DNA of 64,000 nt from Mycobacterium sp. (lineage in GTDB: Bacteria > Actinomycetota > Actinomycetes > Mycobacteriales > Mycobacteriaceae). The stretch spans positions 1 through 64,000 of the forward strand of contig RXJD01000018.1 in the NCBI GenBank assembly GCA_003987775.1. The letters are read 5' to 3'. The position numbers and the translations under genes are program-made. Position 1 is the first letter of the stretch. Every line of letters begins with the position of its first letter. Shown in pieces: positions 19,380 to 28,597 of the stretch. The notes beneath the pieces are model-generated. The model saw only the letters and a list, made by a program, of their open reading frames with translations, was not told the origin of the DNA and did no database searches.

Positions 19380-19455
19380 GACCGCCCCCGGTCGGCCGTC
19401 TTGGTCGGCCGAGTTGCACACTGGGAGACAAGTCGATCAAGCCGAGGGGGCAAAG

Positions 19456-20658
19456 GTGCCTGCTAAGAGTCGTAACAAGGTTTTCGTCGTGGGCGTGGGC
19501 ATGACGAAGTTCGAGAAGCCGGGCCGGCGTGAAGGCTGGGACTACCCGCAGATGGCCAAGGAATCCGGCACCAAAGCGCTGCAGGACGCGGGCATCGACT
19601 ACCCCGAGATCGAACAGGGTTTCGTTGGATACGTGGCCGGCGACTCCACCTGCGGACAGCGGGCCCTCTACGAGCTCGGCATGACCGGGATCCCGATCGT
19701 CAACGTCAACAACAATTGCTCCACCGGGTCCACCGCGCTGTATCTGGGCGCGCAGGCCATTCGCGGCGGGCTGGCCGACTGCGTGCTGGCGCTGGGCTTC
19801 GAAAAGATGCAGCCGGGCTCCTTGCAGGGCGGCGCCAACGACCGGGAGTCCCCGCTGGGCCGGCACGTCAAGGCGCTGGCCGAGATCGACGAGTTCGCCT
19901 TTCCGGTGGCGCCCTGGATGTTCGGCGCGGCCGGCCGCGAGCACATGAAGAAGTACGGCACCACGGCCGAGCATTTCGCCAAGATCGGCTTCAAGAACCA
20001 CAAGCATTCGGTGAACAACCCCTACGCCCAGTTCCAGGACGAGTACACCCTCGATGACATCCTGGCCGCGAAGATGATCTCCGACCCGCTCACCAAACTG
20101 CAGTGCTCACCGACCTCGGACGGATCGGCGGCGGTGGTGCTGGCCAGCGAGGATTACGTCGCCCGGCATGACCTGGCCGGGCAGGCGGTGGAGATCGTCG
20201 GGCAGTCGATGACCACCGATTTCGGCTCCACGTTCGACGGCAGCGCCCGCAACATCATCGGCTACGACATGAATGTGCAAGCCGCCCAACAGGTTTACCA
20301 GCAGTCGGGGCTCGGTCCCGACGACTTTCAGGTGATCGAACTGCACGACTGCTTCTCCGCCAACGAGCTGCTGCTCTACGAAGCCCTCGGCCTGTGCGGC
20401 GAGGGCGAGGCGCCCAAGCTGATCGACGACAACCAGACCACCTACGGCGGACGCTGGGTGGTCAACCCGTCGGGCGGGCTGATCTCCAAGGGCCACCCGC
20501 TCGGTGCGACGGGGCTGGCGCAGTGCTCCGAGCTCACCTGGCAACTGCGCGGAACCGCGGACAAGCGCCAGGTGGACAACGTCAGCGCCGCCCTGCAGCA
20601 CAACATCGGGCTGGGTGGCGCGGCCGTCGTCACCGCCTACCAGCGCGCCGAGCGCTGA
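19456..20658 (+). CDS. ltp1: Lipid-transfer protein / thiolase-like protein Ltp1
   Basis: A 400-residue SCP-x type thiolase-superfamily protein, homologue of Rv2790c. Motifs are [30 protein letters not shown] (active-site-like Cys), [22 protein letters not shown] and [11 protein letters not shown] (His). Members act as beta-ketoacyl thiolases or as acyl-CoA-binding partners in fatty acid or sterol side-chain degradation; the substrate is not evident. GTG at 19456 was chosen for its GAGGGGG ribosome site five bases upstream and length match (401 in M. tuberculosis). It is followed after three bases by fadE21, with which it probably works. Confidence 0.92.
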   Translation: MPAKSRNKVFVVGVGMTKFEKPGRREGWDYPQMAKESGTKALQDAGIDYPEIEQGFVGYVAGDSTCGQRALYELGMTGIPIVNVNNNCSTGSTALYLGAQAIRGGLADCVLALGFEKMQPGSLQGGANDRESPLGRHVKALAEIDEFAFPVAPWMFGAAGREHMKKYGTTAEHFAKIGFKNHKHSVNNPYAQFQDEYTLDDILAAKMISDPLTKLQCSPTSDGSAAVVLASEDYVARHDLAGQAVEIVGQSMTTDFGSTFDGSARNIIGYDMNVQAAQQVYQQSGLGPDDFQVIELHDCFSANELLLYEALGLCGEGEAPKLIDDNQTTYGGRWVVNPSGGLISKGHPLGATGLAQCSELTWQLRGTADKRQVDNVSAALQHNIGLGGAAVVTAYQRAER

Positions 20659-20661
20659 GCT

Positions 20662-21915
20662 GTGATCGAGTGGTCCGAAACCGATCTGATGGTGCGCGAC
20701 ACCGTCCGTCAGTTCGTGGACAAGGAGATCCGGCCCAACCTGGACGCCCTGGAAACCGGCGAAATGCCGCCTTACCCGATCGCGCGCAAACTGTTCAGCC
20801 AGTTCGGGCTCGATGTGCTGGCCGCGGAATCGGTGAAGAAGATGCTCGACCGCGAGCGCGCCAGCAAGGACGGTGACTCCGAGCCCGAAAAAGCTGACAG
20901 TGCAGACGGTTTCGGCGCCCAGGGCTCGATGGTCGCGGTGCTGGTGTCCGAGATCGCCCGGGTCAGCATCGGGCTGCTGAGCACGGCATCGGTGAGCCTG
21001 GGCCTGGGTGCGGCGACCATCATGAGCCGCGGCACCCTGGCTCAGAAGGAGCGCTGGCTGCCCGATTTGATGACGCTGAACAAGATCGCTGCCTGGGCCA
21101 TCACCGAACCGGATTCCGGCTCGGACGCGTTCGGCGGCATGAAGACCTATGTCAAACGGGATGGCCAGGACTACATCCTCAACGGCCAGAAGACGTTCAT
21201 CACCAACGGGCCGTACGCCGATGTGCTGGTCGTCTACGCCAAGCTCGCCGACGATGCGGCCGGTGCTTCCGCCACGGACCCACGCAACCGGCCGGTGCTG
21301 GTGTTCGTGCTCGATTCCGGGATGCCCGGCCTGACCCAGGGCAAGCCGTTCAAGAAGATGGGCATGATGTCCTCGCCGACGGGGGAGTTGTTCTTCGACA
21401 ACGTCCGGCTGAGTCCCGACCGGTTGCTGGGCGAAAGTGAGCAGCCCGGCGACGGCGACGGCCGGGAGAGCGCCCGGGCCAACTTCGCCGCCGAACGGAT
21501 CGGCATTGCGATGATGGCGCTGGGCATCATCAACGAATGCCACCGGTTGTGCGTGGACTACGCGAAGAGTCGCACGTTGTGGGGCAAGAACATCGGGCAG
21601 TTCCAGCTGATCCAGCTGAAACTGGCCAGGATGGAGATCGCCCGGATGAACGTGCAGAACATGGTGTTTCACACCATCGAGCGCCAGCAGGCCGGCAAAC
21701 CGCTGACACTCGCCGAGGCATCGGCGATCAAGCTGTACAGCTCCGAGGCCGCCACCGACGTCGCGATGGACGCCGTGCAATTGTTCGGCGGCAACGGCTA
21801 CATGGCGGAGTACCGCGTGGAACAGCTTGCGCGCGATGCGAAGTCACTAATGATTTACGCCGGCAGCAACGAGGTTCAGGTGACCCACATCGCCAAGGGG
21901 CTGCTGTCGGGCTGA
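20662..21915 (+). CDS. fadE21: Acyl-CoA dehydrogenase FadE21
   Basis: A 417-residue flavoprotein that introduces a trans double bond into acyl-CoA. Visible features are the TEPDSGSDAFGG FAD/substrate segment, GQKTFITNGPYADV, the ANFAAERIGIAMMALG helix, RTLWGKNIGQFQLIQ, and LFGGNGYMAEYRVEQLARDAK near the C-terminus. The charged insert around residues 68-88 (RERASKDGDSEPEKADS) is a surface loop. It starts with GTG three bases after ltp1 and forms an operon with it. Confidence 0.93.
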   Translation: MIEWSETDLMVRDTVRQFVDKEIRPNLDALETGEMPPYPIARKLFSQFGLDVLAAESVKKMLDRERASKDGDSEPEKADSADGFGAQGSMVAVLVSEIARVSIGLLSTASVSLGLGAATIMSRGTLAQKERWLPDLMTLNKIAAWAITEPDSGSDAFGGMKTYVKRDGQDYILNGQKTFITNGPYADVLVVYAKLADDAAGASATDPRNRPVLVFVLDSGMPGLTQGKPFKKMGMMSSPTGELFFDNVRLSPDRLLGESEQPGDGDGRESARANFAAERIGIAMMALGIINECHRLCVDYAKSRTLWGKNIGQFQLIQLKLARMEIARMNVQNMVFHTIERQQAGKPLTLAEASAIKLYSSEAATDVAMDAVQLFGGNGYMAEYRVEQLARDAKSLMIYAGSNEVQVTHIAKGLLSG

Positions 21916-21957
21916 GAGACGGTCCGCTCGGCGAAGGCGAGAACGCCACACACGCCG

Positions 21958-22662
21958 CTAGCCCACCACCCAGATCGCCCGCGCGGCCGGGCTGCCCAGC
22001 TCGACGGTGGCCGTCGCACCGTCGCCCGACGACACCGCCACCGAGATCATGCCGGCGAATTCGCGGCGCGTGAGCACCTGCAGCTGTGAATCCAGGTTGA
22101 TTCCCACGCTGTCGAAGTACCGCAACATTTCCGGGTCGGCGTCGGAAATGCGGGCCACCTTGCCGGTGTCGCCGTCGCGGCAGGCCCACAGCTGACGCGC
22201 CGGTGGCGTCGGCACCTGCCCGTCGGTGGCCGGTATCGGGTCGCCGTGCGGGTCGCGGTGGGGGTAGCCCAGCTTGGCGTCGATGCGCGCCACCAGCCGG
22301 TCGGACACCGCGTGCTCGAGCACCTCGGCCTCGTCGTGCACCTCGTCCCAGCCGTATCCCAGCTCGTTGACCAGGAACGTCTCCAGCAGCCGGTGCCGGC
22401 GCACCATGCCCAGCGCCGCCCGCCGGCCAGATTCCGTCAGCGTCACCGCGCCGTACTTCTCGTGGTTCACCAGCCCCTGCTCGGCGAGCTTGCGGATGGA
22501 CTCCGATGCGGTGCTGGCGGACACCCCGATCTTCTCGGCGAGCATCTTGGTGCTCACCTTCTGTGGAACCCCGTCGGGGGACCACTCCTGGACAGTCCAA
22601 ATGACTTTCAAATAGTCCTGGGCAACCGGGGTGAGCCCGCCAGGCTCGTCGTCAGCCCTCAC
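21958..22662 (-). CDS. mntR: DtxR-family manganese-dependent repressor MntR (SirR)
   Basis: A 234-residue homologue of Rv2788, annotated as sirR and later shown to control manganese homeostasis. The N-terminal winged helix is seen in VAQDYLKVIW and VSTKMLAEKIGVSASTASESIRKLAEQGLV. The dimerisation/metal-binding domain follows (MVRRHRLLETFLVNELGY, DEVHDEAEVLEHAVSDRLV), with metal ligands of the DtxR type. A C-terminal FeoA/SH3-like domain ends the protein. GTG at 22662 matches the tuberculosis start (VRADDEPG) and has a TAAGAT -10 eight bases upstream. A DtxR-type palindrome overlaps that -10, suggesting autoregulation. Confidence 0.92.
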   Translation of the reverse strand: MRADDEPGGLTPVAQDYLKVIWTVQEWSPDGVPQKVSTKMLAEKIGVSASTASESIRKLAEQGLVNHEKYGAVTLTESGRRAALGMVRRHRLLETFLVNELGYGWDEVHDEAEVLEHAVSDRLVARIDAKLGYPHRDPHGDPIPATDGQVPTPPARQLWACRDGDTGKVARISDADPEMLRYFDSVGINLDSQLQVLTRREFAGMISVAVSSGDGATATVELGSPAARAIWVVG

Positions 22663-22670
22663 AACCACAA

Positions 22671-22692
22671 ATCTTAGGCAATCCACGCCTAA
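22671..22692 (-). promoter_or_regulatory. mntR promoter with overlapping DtxR/MntR-like operator
   Basis: The -10 TAAGAT (minus strand) covers 22671-22676. TTAGGC (22674-22679) and GCCTAA (22687-22692) form a 19-bp palindrome with a 7-base centre whose outer five bases on each side match the DtxR/IdeR box. It overlaps the mntR -10 and sits about 120 bases from the divergent ribF promoter. The remaining ~120 bases of this gap hold nothing else recognisable. Confidence 0.6.
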
Positions 22693-22814
22693 TCCGGCGC
22701 CGTGGGCGCCGAGCCTGCACCCACGACATCGCGTCTGCGCCCAGGAGCGGACCCGCCGAGCAGTCCCCGGCGTGGACGCGGCCTCGGTATGAAAGCGGCC
22801 TACCGGACACCCGA

Positions 22815-22820
22815 TAGGCT
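22815..22820 (+). promoter_or_regulatory. -10 element of leaderless ribF promoter
   Basis: TAGGCT lies six bases before the GTG at 22827. Confidence 0.6.
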
Positions 22821-22826
22821 TGCGGC

Positions 22827-23801
22827 GTGCAGCGGTGGCGCGGCCAGGACGAGATCCCCACAGACTGGGGCCGATGTGTGCTGACCATAGGGGTCTTCGA
22901 CGGGGTGCACCGAGGGCACGCCGAGTTGATCGCGCATGCGGTCAAGGCGGGCCGCGCCCGCGGCGTGCCGTCGGTGCTGATGACCTTCGACCCCCATCCG
23001 ATGGAGGTCGTTTATCCGGGCAGCCACCCGGCCCAGCTGACGACGCTGACGCGGCGGGCCGAACTCGTCGAGGAGCTGGGCATCGACGTCTTCCTGGTGA
23101 TGCCCTTTACCACCGATTTCATGAAGCTCACGCCGGACCGCTACATCCACGAGCTGCTGGTGGAGCACCTGCACGTGGTGGAGGTGGTGGTGGGTGAGAA
23201 CTTCACCTTCGGCAAGAAGGCGGCCGGCAGCGTCGAAACCCTGCGCAAGGCCGGTGACCGGTTCGGGTTCGCGGTGGAAGCGATGTCGCTGCTGTCCGAG
23301 CACCACAGCAACGAGACCGTGACGTTCTCTTCGACCTACATCAGGTCCTGCGTGGACGCCGGCGACGTGCTGGCGGCCACCGAAGCGCTGGGCCGCCCGC
23401 ACCGGGTCGAAGGCGTCGTGGTGCGAGGCTACGGCCGGGGGTCCGAACTTGGGTTTCCCACCGCGAATGTGGCGCCGCCGATGTATTCCGCCATTCCGGC
23501 CGACGGCGTGTACGCGGCATGGTTCACGGTGCTCGGGCACGGGCCGGTGACCGGCACCGTGATTCCTGGTGAGCGGTACCAGGCCGCGGTGTCCGTCGGC
23601 ACCAACCCGACATTCTCCGGGCGGACCCGCACCGTGGAGGCCTTCGTCCTGGACACCAGCGCCGACCTGTACGGCCAGCATGTGGCGCTGGACTTCGTCG
23701 CGCGGATCCGCGGTCAGCAGAGATATGACTCGATCGACGATCTGGTCGAGGAGATCGGCAGGGACACCGAGCGCACCCGCGGCCTGCTGAACCAGCCCTG
23801 A
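22827..23801 (+). CDS. ribF: Bifunctional riboflavin kinase / FAD synthetase
   Basis: A 324-residue enzyme that phosphorylates riboflavin to FMN and adenylates FMN to FAD. The N-terminal FAD synthetase domain shows GVFDGVHRGH (nucleotide-binding HxGH) and VVVGENFTFGKKAAG, with SSTYIR later in that domain. The C-terminal flavokinase domain shows GYGRGSELGFPTANV and VSVGTNPTF. It starts with GTG behind a leaderless -10. In M. tuberculosis the same order ribF-rpsO-lppU-pnp is kept. Confidence 0.95.
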   Translation: MQRWRGQDEIPTDWGRCVLTIGVFDGVHRGHAELIAHAVKAGRARGVPSVLMTFDPHPMEVVYPGSHPAQLTTLTRRAELVEELGIDVFLVMPFTTDFMKLTPDRYIHELLVEHLHVVEVVVGENFTFGKKAAGSVETLRKAGDRFGFAVEAMSLLSEHHSNETVTFSSTYIRSCVDAGDVLAATEALGRPHRVEGVVVRGYGRGSELGFPTANVAPPMYSAIPADGVYAAWFTVLGHGPVTGTVIPGERYQAAVSVGTNPTFSGRTRTVEAFVLDTSADLYGQHVALDFVARIRGQQRYDSIDDLVEEIGRDTERTRGLLNQP

Positions 23802-23808
23802 GCCCTGC

Positions 23809-23900
23809 TAGACTGCCCGACGACATCGGCGCGTGCTGCGGTTCGCGGTGGCCGCGCTGTGAAAATCCTTGATCGCGGACCTATTGATGGAGATGTTTTC
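23809..23900 (+). promoter_or_regulatory. rpsO promoter and 5' leader
   Basis: An extended -10, TGCTAGACT (TAGACT at 23809-23814), gives a predicted start near 23821 and a leader of about 80 bases. The leader contains a CGCGG-TGG-CCGCG hairpin at 23844-23856 and a GGAG ribosome site at about 23889. S15 often represses its own mRNA through leader structure; that role here is inference. Confidence 0.5.
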
Positions 23901-24170
23901 GTGGCGCTTACCGCCGAGCAGAAGAAAGAAATTCTGAAGTCCTACGGTCTGCACGAGACCGACACCGGATCCCCGGAGGCGCAGATCGCGCTGCTGACCA
24001 AGCGCATCGCCGACCTCACTGAGCACCTCAAGGTCCACAAGCATGACCACCACTCGCGCCGCGGCCTGCTGCTGCTCGTCGGCCGCCGCAAGCGCCTGGT
24101 CAAGTACCTGACCCAGGTCGACGTGGAGCGCTACCGTTCGCTGATCGAGCGGCTGGGTCTGCGCCGCTGA
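23901..24170 (+). CDS. rpsO: 30S ribosomal protein S15
   Basis: An 89-residue protein of exactly the usual length that binds 16S rRNA helices 20-22 and nucleates the platform of the small subunit. Conserved blocks are [36 protein letters not shown] and [12 protein letters not shown] at 23901 has a GGAG site upstream; the frame extends back to 23859 but would add non-conserved residues. rpsO next to pnp is an old conserved pairing, here with lppU between them. Confidence 0.97.
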   Translation: MALTAEQKKEILKSYGLHETDTGSPEAQIALLTKRIADLTEHLKVHKHDHHSRRGLLLLVGRRKRLVKYLTQVDVERYRSLIERLGLRR

Positions 24171-24205
24171 CCCGTGGCGCGTCAGGCGCCGTCGCGGCCC
24201 TCATC

Positions 24206-24703
24206 GTGGCCGTCGTCGTCGGCGCAGTGACCGGGTGTTCGGCGGGGAAAAGTGGCTCCGACCTAAGTGAATTCACAGTGGGGGACTGTCTGCGGCTTGG
24301 CGGCACCGCTGCTCAGCCGCAGGCAGCCAAGGCGCCGTGCGGGAGCCCGGAGTCCAACTTCAAAGTTGTCGCTGTCGTGAAAGACCGGGCCCAGTGCCCG
24401 TCTGACGTCGATTCGTCGTACTCGACCCACAACTCGATCAGCGGCTCGGACGCTACCGTCTGCCTGGACATCGACTGGGTGATCGGTGGCTGCATGAGCG
24501 TGGATCCACACCACATCGCCGATCCCTTCCGCGTCGACTGCAACGACGTCTCGGTGCCCAACCGGCAGCGCGCCACCCAGATCCTCAAAGACTTGGACCC
24601 ACCCGTCTCGGTGGATCAGTGCACCAGCGGCCTGGGCTACACGTATTCCCAGCGGCGGTTCGCCGTGTGCGTCGAGGACATCAGCAGCGCACCCCGGAGC
24701 TAG
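24206..24703 (+). CDS. lppU: Lipoprotein LppU
   Basis: A homologue of Rv2784c with a lipobox (VTGCSAG) and an extracytoplasmic domain carrying paired cysteines (VGDCLRLGG, KAPCGSPESNFKVVA, QCPSDVDSSYS, CLDIDWVIGGCMSVDP, DQCTSG, AVCVED). The function is unknown. The start is a problem: GTG 24206 gives a signal peptide without a positive N-terminal region, and no ATG/GTG/TTG lies upstream in frame. A CTG at 24167, overlapping the rpsO stop as CTGA, would add 13 residues including an Arg and make a better signal. It is likely cotranscribed with rpsO. Confidence 0.82.
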   Translation: MAVVVGAVTGCSAGKSGSDLSEFTVGDCLRLGGTAAQPQAAKAPCGSPESNFKVVAVVKDRAQCPSDVDSSYSTHNSISGSDATVCLDIDWVIGGCMSVDPHHIADPFRVDCNDVSVPNRQRATQILKDLDPPVSVDQCTSGLGYTYSQRRFAVCVEDISSAPRS

Positions 24704-24767
24704 AGGTCGGACGCACAGGGTGGCGGGTTGTGCCCCCATGTTTCCAGTACCCGGAGTTAGCTCGGTG

Positions 24768-25037
24768 TAGAGTGAGGACGTTCTGGGCCTGTTCGGCCCG
24801 AGCACCTTGGTGCGGTTCGCGCAGATCCGCGTGCGCCGTTCCAGCGAGTCGCCACGCGTGTCACGGGAAGCAGCTCTGTATCGGGCGGTCTTCGGTAGTG
24901 GCTGCCGGGCTCCCAGGATCTGGGGCAGGTCGGCAGCTTCGATCGATGGCCGTAGCCGCATTCAGACACTGCTCCCTGGTTTGCTCGCGCACCGACTTGC
25001 GAAACAGCTGAATAACCAGAGAGGCCGCACTGACGTT
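24768..25037 (+). promoter_or_regulatory. pnp promoter and long structured leader
   Basis: TAGAGT (24768-24773), preceded by TG, is a likely -10, giving a leader of about 255 bases before the pnp ATG. It holds a GGGCC/GGCCC hairpin (24785-24799) and a nested stem with GCTGCC (24901-24906) pairing GGCAGC (24932-24937) outside CCCAG/CTGGG (24912-24924). In E. coli and Streptomyces a stem of this sort before pnp is cut by RNase III and mediates autocontrol; the parallel is inference. Confidence 0.5.
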
Positions 25038-27284
25038 ATGTCTGCGACTGAAATCGAAGAAGGCGTCTTCGAGTCCACCGCCACCATCGACAACGGGAGC
25101 TTCGGCACCCGCACCATCCGGTTCGAGACGGGACGCCTGGCTTTACAGGCTGCCGGCTCCGTGGTCGCTTACCTCGACGACGAGAACATGCTGCTGTCGG
25201 CGACCACCGCCAGCAAGAACCCGAAGGAGCATTTCGACTTCTTCCCCCTGACCATCGATGTCGAAGAGCGGATGTACGCCGCGGGACGTATCCCGGGGTC
25301 GTTCTTCCGTCGGGAGGGCCGGCCCTCCACCGACGCGATTCTGACCTGCCGGCTGATCGACCGGCCGCTGCGCCCGTCCTTCGTCGACGGCTTGCGCAAC
25401 GAGATCCAGGTCGTCGTGACGGTCTTGAGCCTGGACCCCAACGACCTGTACGACGTCGTGGCGATCAACGCCGCGTCGGCGTCCACCCAGATTTCCGGCC
25501 TGCCGTTCTCCGGACCGGTCGGCGGCGTCCGGGTGGCGCTCATCGACGGCACCTGGGTTGCCTTCCCCACCGTCGAGCAGCTCGAGCGTGCGGTGTTCGA
25601 CATGGTCGTCGCCGGCCGCAAAGTCGACGGGGACGTCGCGATCATGATGGTCGAGGCCGAAGCCACCGAGAAGGTCATCGAGCTCGTCGAGGGCGGCGCC
25701 CAGGCGCCGACCGAGACCGTGGTCGCCGAAGGGCTGGAGGCGGCCAAGCCGTTCATCGCCGCCCTGTGCACGGCGCAGCAGGAACTGGCCGAGGCGGCCG
25801 CGAAAGACACGCGCGACTACCCGACGTTCCCCGACTACGAGGACGACGTCTACTACTCGGTGGCATCGGTGGCCACCGACGAACTCACCGAGGCACTGTC
25901 GATCGGCGGCAAGGCCGAGCGTGACAAGCGCACCGACGAGCTCAAGACCCAGGTGGTCGAGCGACTGGCCGGCACCTATGAGGGCCGGGAGAAAGAGATC
26001 GGCGCCGCGTTCCGCTCGCTGACCAAGAAACTGGTCCGCCAGCGCATCCTCACCGACCACTTCCGCATCGACGGGCGCGGCATCACCGACATCCGCGCGT
26101 TGTCGGCCGAGGTCGCTGTCGTTCCGCGGGCGCATGGCAGCGCGCTGTTCGAGCGCGGCGAGACCCAGATCCTGGGTGTGACCACCCTGGACATGGTCAA
26201 GATGGCCCAGCAGATCGACTCGCTCGGGCCGGAAACCTCCAAGCGCTACATGCACCACTACAACTTCCCGCCGTTCTCCACCGGCGAGACCGGCCGGGTC
26301 GGTTCGCCCAAGAGGCGTGAGATCGGGCACGGCGCGCTGGCCGAGCGGGCTCTGATCCCGGTGCTGCCCAGCGTCGAGGAGTTCCCGTATGCCATCCGGC
26401 AGGTGTCGGAGGCCCTGGGCTCCAACGGCTCGACGTCGATGGGCTCGGTCTGCGCGTCCACGCTGGCGCTGCTCAATGCCGGGGTGCCGCTTAAGGCGCC
26501 GGTGGCCGGCATCGCGATGGGCCTGGTCTCCGACGACGTCGAAGGAGAAACCCGCTACGTCACCCTGACCGACATCCTGGGCGCCGAGGACGCGTTCGGC
26601 GACATGGACTTCAAGTGCGCCGGCACCAAGGACTTCGTCACCGCGCTGCAGCTGGACACCAAGCTCGACGGGATCCCCTCGAAGGTCCTCGCCGGCGCGC
26701 TCGCGCAGGCCAAGGACGCCCGGCTCACCATTCTCGAGGTCATGGCCGAGGCCATCGACCGCCCCGACGAGATGAGCCCGTACGCCCCCCGGGTCACCAC
26801 CATCAAGGTGCCGGTGGACAAGATCGGTGAGGTCATCGGGCCCAAGGGCAAGGTCATCAACGCGATCACCGAGGAGACCGGCGCGCAGATCTCCATCGAG
26901 GACGACGGCACCGTGTTCGTCGGGGCCACCGACGGTCCCTCGGCCCAGGCCGCGATCGACCGCATCAACGCCATCGCCAACCCGCAGCTGCCGACGGTCG
27001 GGGAGCGGTTCCTCGGAACCGTGGTCAAGACCACCGATTTCGGTGCGTTCGTGTCGCTGCTGCCGGGACGCGACGGTCTGGTCCACATCTCCAAACTCGG
27101 CAAGGGCAAGCGGATCGCCAAGGTCGAGGACGTGGTCAACGTCGGCGACAAGCTGCGGGTGGAGATCGCCGACATCGACAAGCGGGGCAAGATCTCGCTG
27201 GTTCTGGTGGACGACGACGATGCCGCTGCCGCTCCGGAGCCTTCGGGAGCAGCGTCCGCCGATGCCGCGACGGTCAGCAGCTGA
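25038..27284 (+). CDS. pnp: Polyribonucleotide nucleotidyltransferase (PNPase/GpsI)
   Basis: A 748-residue 3'-5' phosphorolytic exoribonuclease with two RNase PH domains. The first spans residues ~15-150 ([43 protein letters not shown]). The second is the catalytic domain ([62 protein letters not shown]). A KH domain with [15 protein letters not shown] follows at ~596-650 and an S1 domain at ~655-725. It forms a trimer and degrades or tails RNA. ATG 25038 gives [14 protein letters not shown], matching family length; the open frame upstream to 24807 lies in the leader. Confidence 0.97.
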   Translation: MSATEIEEGVFESTATIDNGSFGTRTIRFETGRLALQAAGSVVAYLDDENMLLSATTASKNPKEHFDFFPLTIDVEERMYAAGRIPGSFFRREGRPSTDAILTCRLIDRPLRPSFVDGLRNEIQVVVTVLSLDPNDLYDVVAINAASASTQISGLPFSGPVGGVRVALIDGTWVAFPTVEQLERAVFDMVVAGRKVDGDVAIMMVEAEATEKVIELVEGGAQAPTETVVAEGLEAAKPFIAALCTAQQELAEAAAKDTRDYPTFPDYEDDVYYSVASVATDELTEALSIGGKAERDKRTDELKTQVVERLAGTYEGREKEIGAAFRSLTKKLVRQRILTDHFRIDGRGITDIRALSAEVAVVPRAHGSALFERGETQILGVTTLDMVKMAQQIDSLGPETSKRYMHHYNFPPFSTGETGRVGSPKRREIGHGALAERALIPVLPSVEEFPYAIRQVSEALGSNGSTSMGSVCASTLALLNAGVPLKAPVAGIAMGLVSDDVEGETRYVTLTDILGAEDAFGDMDFKCAGTKDFVTALQLDTKLDGIPSKVLAGALAQAKDARLTILEVMAEAIDRPDEMSPYAPRVTTIKVPVDKIGEVIGPKGKVINAITEETGAQISIEDDGTVFVGATDGPSAQAAIDRINAIANPQLPTVGERFLGTVVKTTDFGAFVSLLPGRDGLVHISKLGKGKRIAKVEDVVNVGDKLRVEIADIDKRGKISLVLVDDDDAAAAPEPSGAASADAATVSS

Positions 27285-27286
27285 CA

Positions 27287-27307
27287 CCGGGGGCGCTTCG
27301 CCCCCGG
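27287..27307 (+). terminator. Strong 9-bp hairpin between pnp and pepR
   Basis: CCGGGGGCG (27287-27295), loop CTT, CGCCCCCGG (27299-27307) is a perfect GC stem starting two bases after the pnp stop. It is followed by ATAAGGGAG, the pepR ribosome site, not a T-run. It could be a terminator, an attenuator, or a 3'-end stabiliser that sets pnp and pepR levels apart. Confidence 0.6.
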
Positions 27308-27318
27308 ATAAGGGAGCA

Positions 27319-28593
27319 GTGCGTCGTACTACCCTGCCCGGCGGTCTGCGCGTCGTCACTGAATATCTGCCCGCGGTGCGCTCGGCATCGGTCGGTGTCT
27401 GGGTCGGGGTGGGATCCCGCGACGAGGGCACGACCGTGGCCGGTGCCGCGCACTTCCTCGAGCATCTGCTGTTCAAGTCGACGCCGACCCGTACCGCGGT
27501 AGACATCGCTCGGTCGATGGACGCCGTGGGCGGTGAGCTCAACGCGTTCACCGCCAAGGAACACACGTGCTACTACGCGCACGTGCTGGACACCGACCTG
27601 GCGCTGGCGATCGACCTGGTCGCCGACGTGGTGCTCAACGGTCGCTGTGCCGTCGAGGACGTCGAGCTGGAACGCGATGTGGTCCTCGAGGAGATCGCAA
27701 TGCGCGACGACGACCCCGAGGACGCGCTGGCCGACATGTTCATGACGGCGCTGTTCGGTGACCACCCGGTGGGCCGACCGGTGATCGGCAGCGTGCGGTC
27801 GGTGTCGTCGATGTCGCGGTCGCAACTGCACTCGTTCCATCTGCGCCGGTACACCCCGGATCGGATGGTCGTGGCGGTGGCCGGCAACGTCGACCACGAC
27901 GAGGTCGTCGCGCTGGCGCGCGAGCACTTCGCGGCCCGCCTGGTGCGCGGGCGCCGGCCGGTGGCGCCGCGCAAGGGGGCGGGGCGGGTGACCGGCGACC
28001 CCGGCCTGGTGATGAGCAGTCGAGACGCCGAGCAGACGCATGTCTCGCTCGGCGTCCGCACGCCGGGCCGCGGCTGGCAGCACCGCTGGGCGATGTCGGT
28101 GTTGCACACCGCGCTGGGCGGCGGGCTGAGTTCGCGGCTGTTCCAGGAGATCCGCGAGGCGCGGGGATTGGCGTACTCGGTCTACTCGTCGCTGGACATC
28201 TTCGCCGACAGTGGCGCGCTTTCGGTGTACGCCGCCTGCCTGCCCGAACGCTTCGCCGACGTCATGAAGATCACCAACGAAGTGCTGGAGTCGGTGGCCC
28301 GCGACGGCATCACCGAGGACGAATGCCGGATCGCCAAAGGGTCGCTGCGCGGCGGGCTGGTGCTGGGCCTGGAAGACTCCGGCTCCCGGATGAGCCGGAT
28401 CGGTCGCAGCGAGCTGAACTACGGCAGCCACCGCAGCATCGAGCACACGCTGCGAAAGATCGAGCAGGTCACCCTCGACGAGGTCAACGCGGTGGCCCGG
28501 CGCCTGCTGAACAAGCCTTACGGCGCTGCCGTCCTCGGCCCGTACAGCACGAAACGATCGCTGCCCCAACAACTTCGAGCGATGGTAAGTTAA
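27319..28593 (+). CDS. pepR: M16-family zinc processing protease
   Basis: A 424-residue homologue of Rv2782c. The inverted zinc motif HFLEH is at residues 45-49 (AHFLEHLLFKST), with the downstream acidic partner region VELERDVVLEEIAMRDD. The C-terminal half (GLSSRLFQEIREARGLAYSVYSS) is the second, inactive M16 subdomain. The natural substrate is unknown. The GTG at 27319 has an AGGGAG site three bases upstream; the tuberculosis protein has about 14 more N-terminal residues, which are not conserved here. Confidence 0.92.
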   Translation: MRRTTLPGGLRVVTEYLPAVRSASVGVWVGVGSRDEGTTVAGAAHFLEHLLFKSTPTRTAVDIARSMDAVGGELNAFTAKEHTCYYAHVLDTDLALAIDLVADVVLNGRCAVEDVELERDVVLEEIAMRDDDPEDALADMFMTALFGDHPVGRPVIGSVRSVSSMSRSQLHSFHLRRYTPDRMVVAVAGNVDHDEVVALAREHFAARLVRGRRPVAPRKGAGRVTGDPGLVMSSRDAEQTHVSLGVRTPGRGWQHRWAMSVLHTALGGGLSSRLFQEIREARGLAYSVYSSLDIFADSGALSVYAACLPERFADVMKITNEVLESVARDGITEDECRIAKGSLRGGLVLGLEDSGSRMSRIGRSELNYGSHRSIEHTLRKIEQVTLDEVNAVARRLLNKPYGAAVLGPYSTKRSLPQQLRAMVS

Positions 28594-28597
28594 CCCG

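Noticed and set aside
24704..25037. N-terminal extension of PNPase through the leader from 24807
   Set aside because: The in-frame upstream residues (Arg/Ser-rich) are not conserved in PNPase, while the ATG at 25038 gives the standard start and length.
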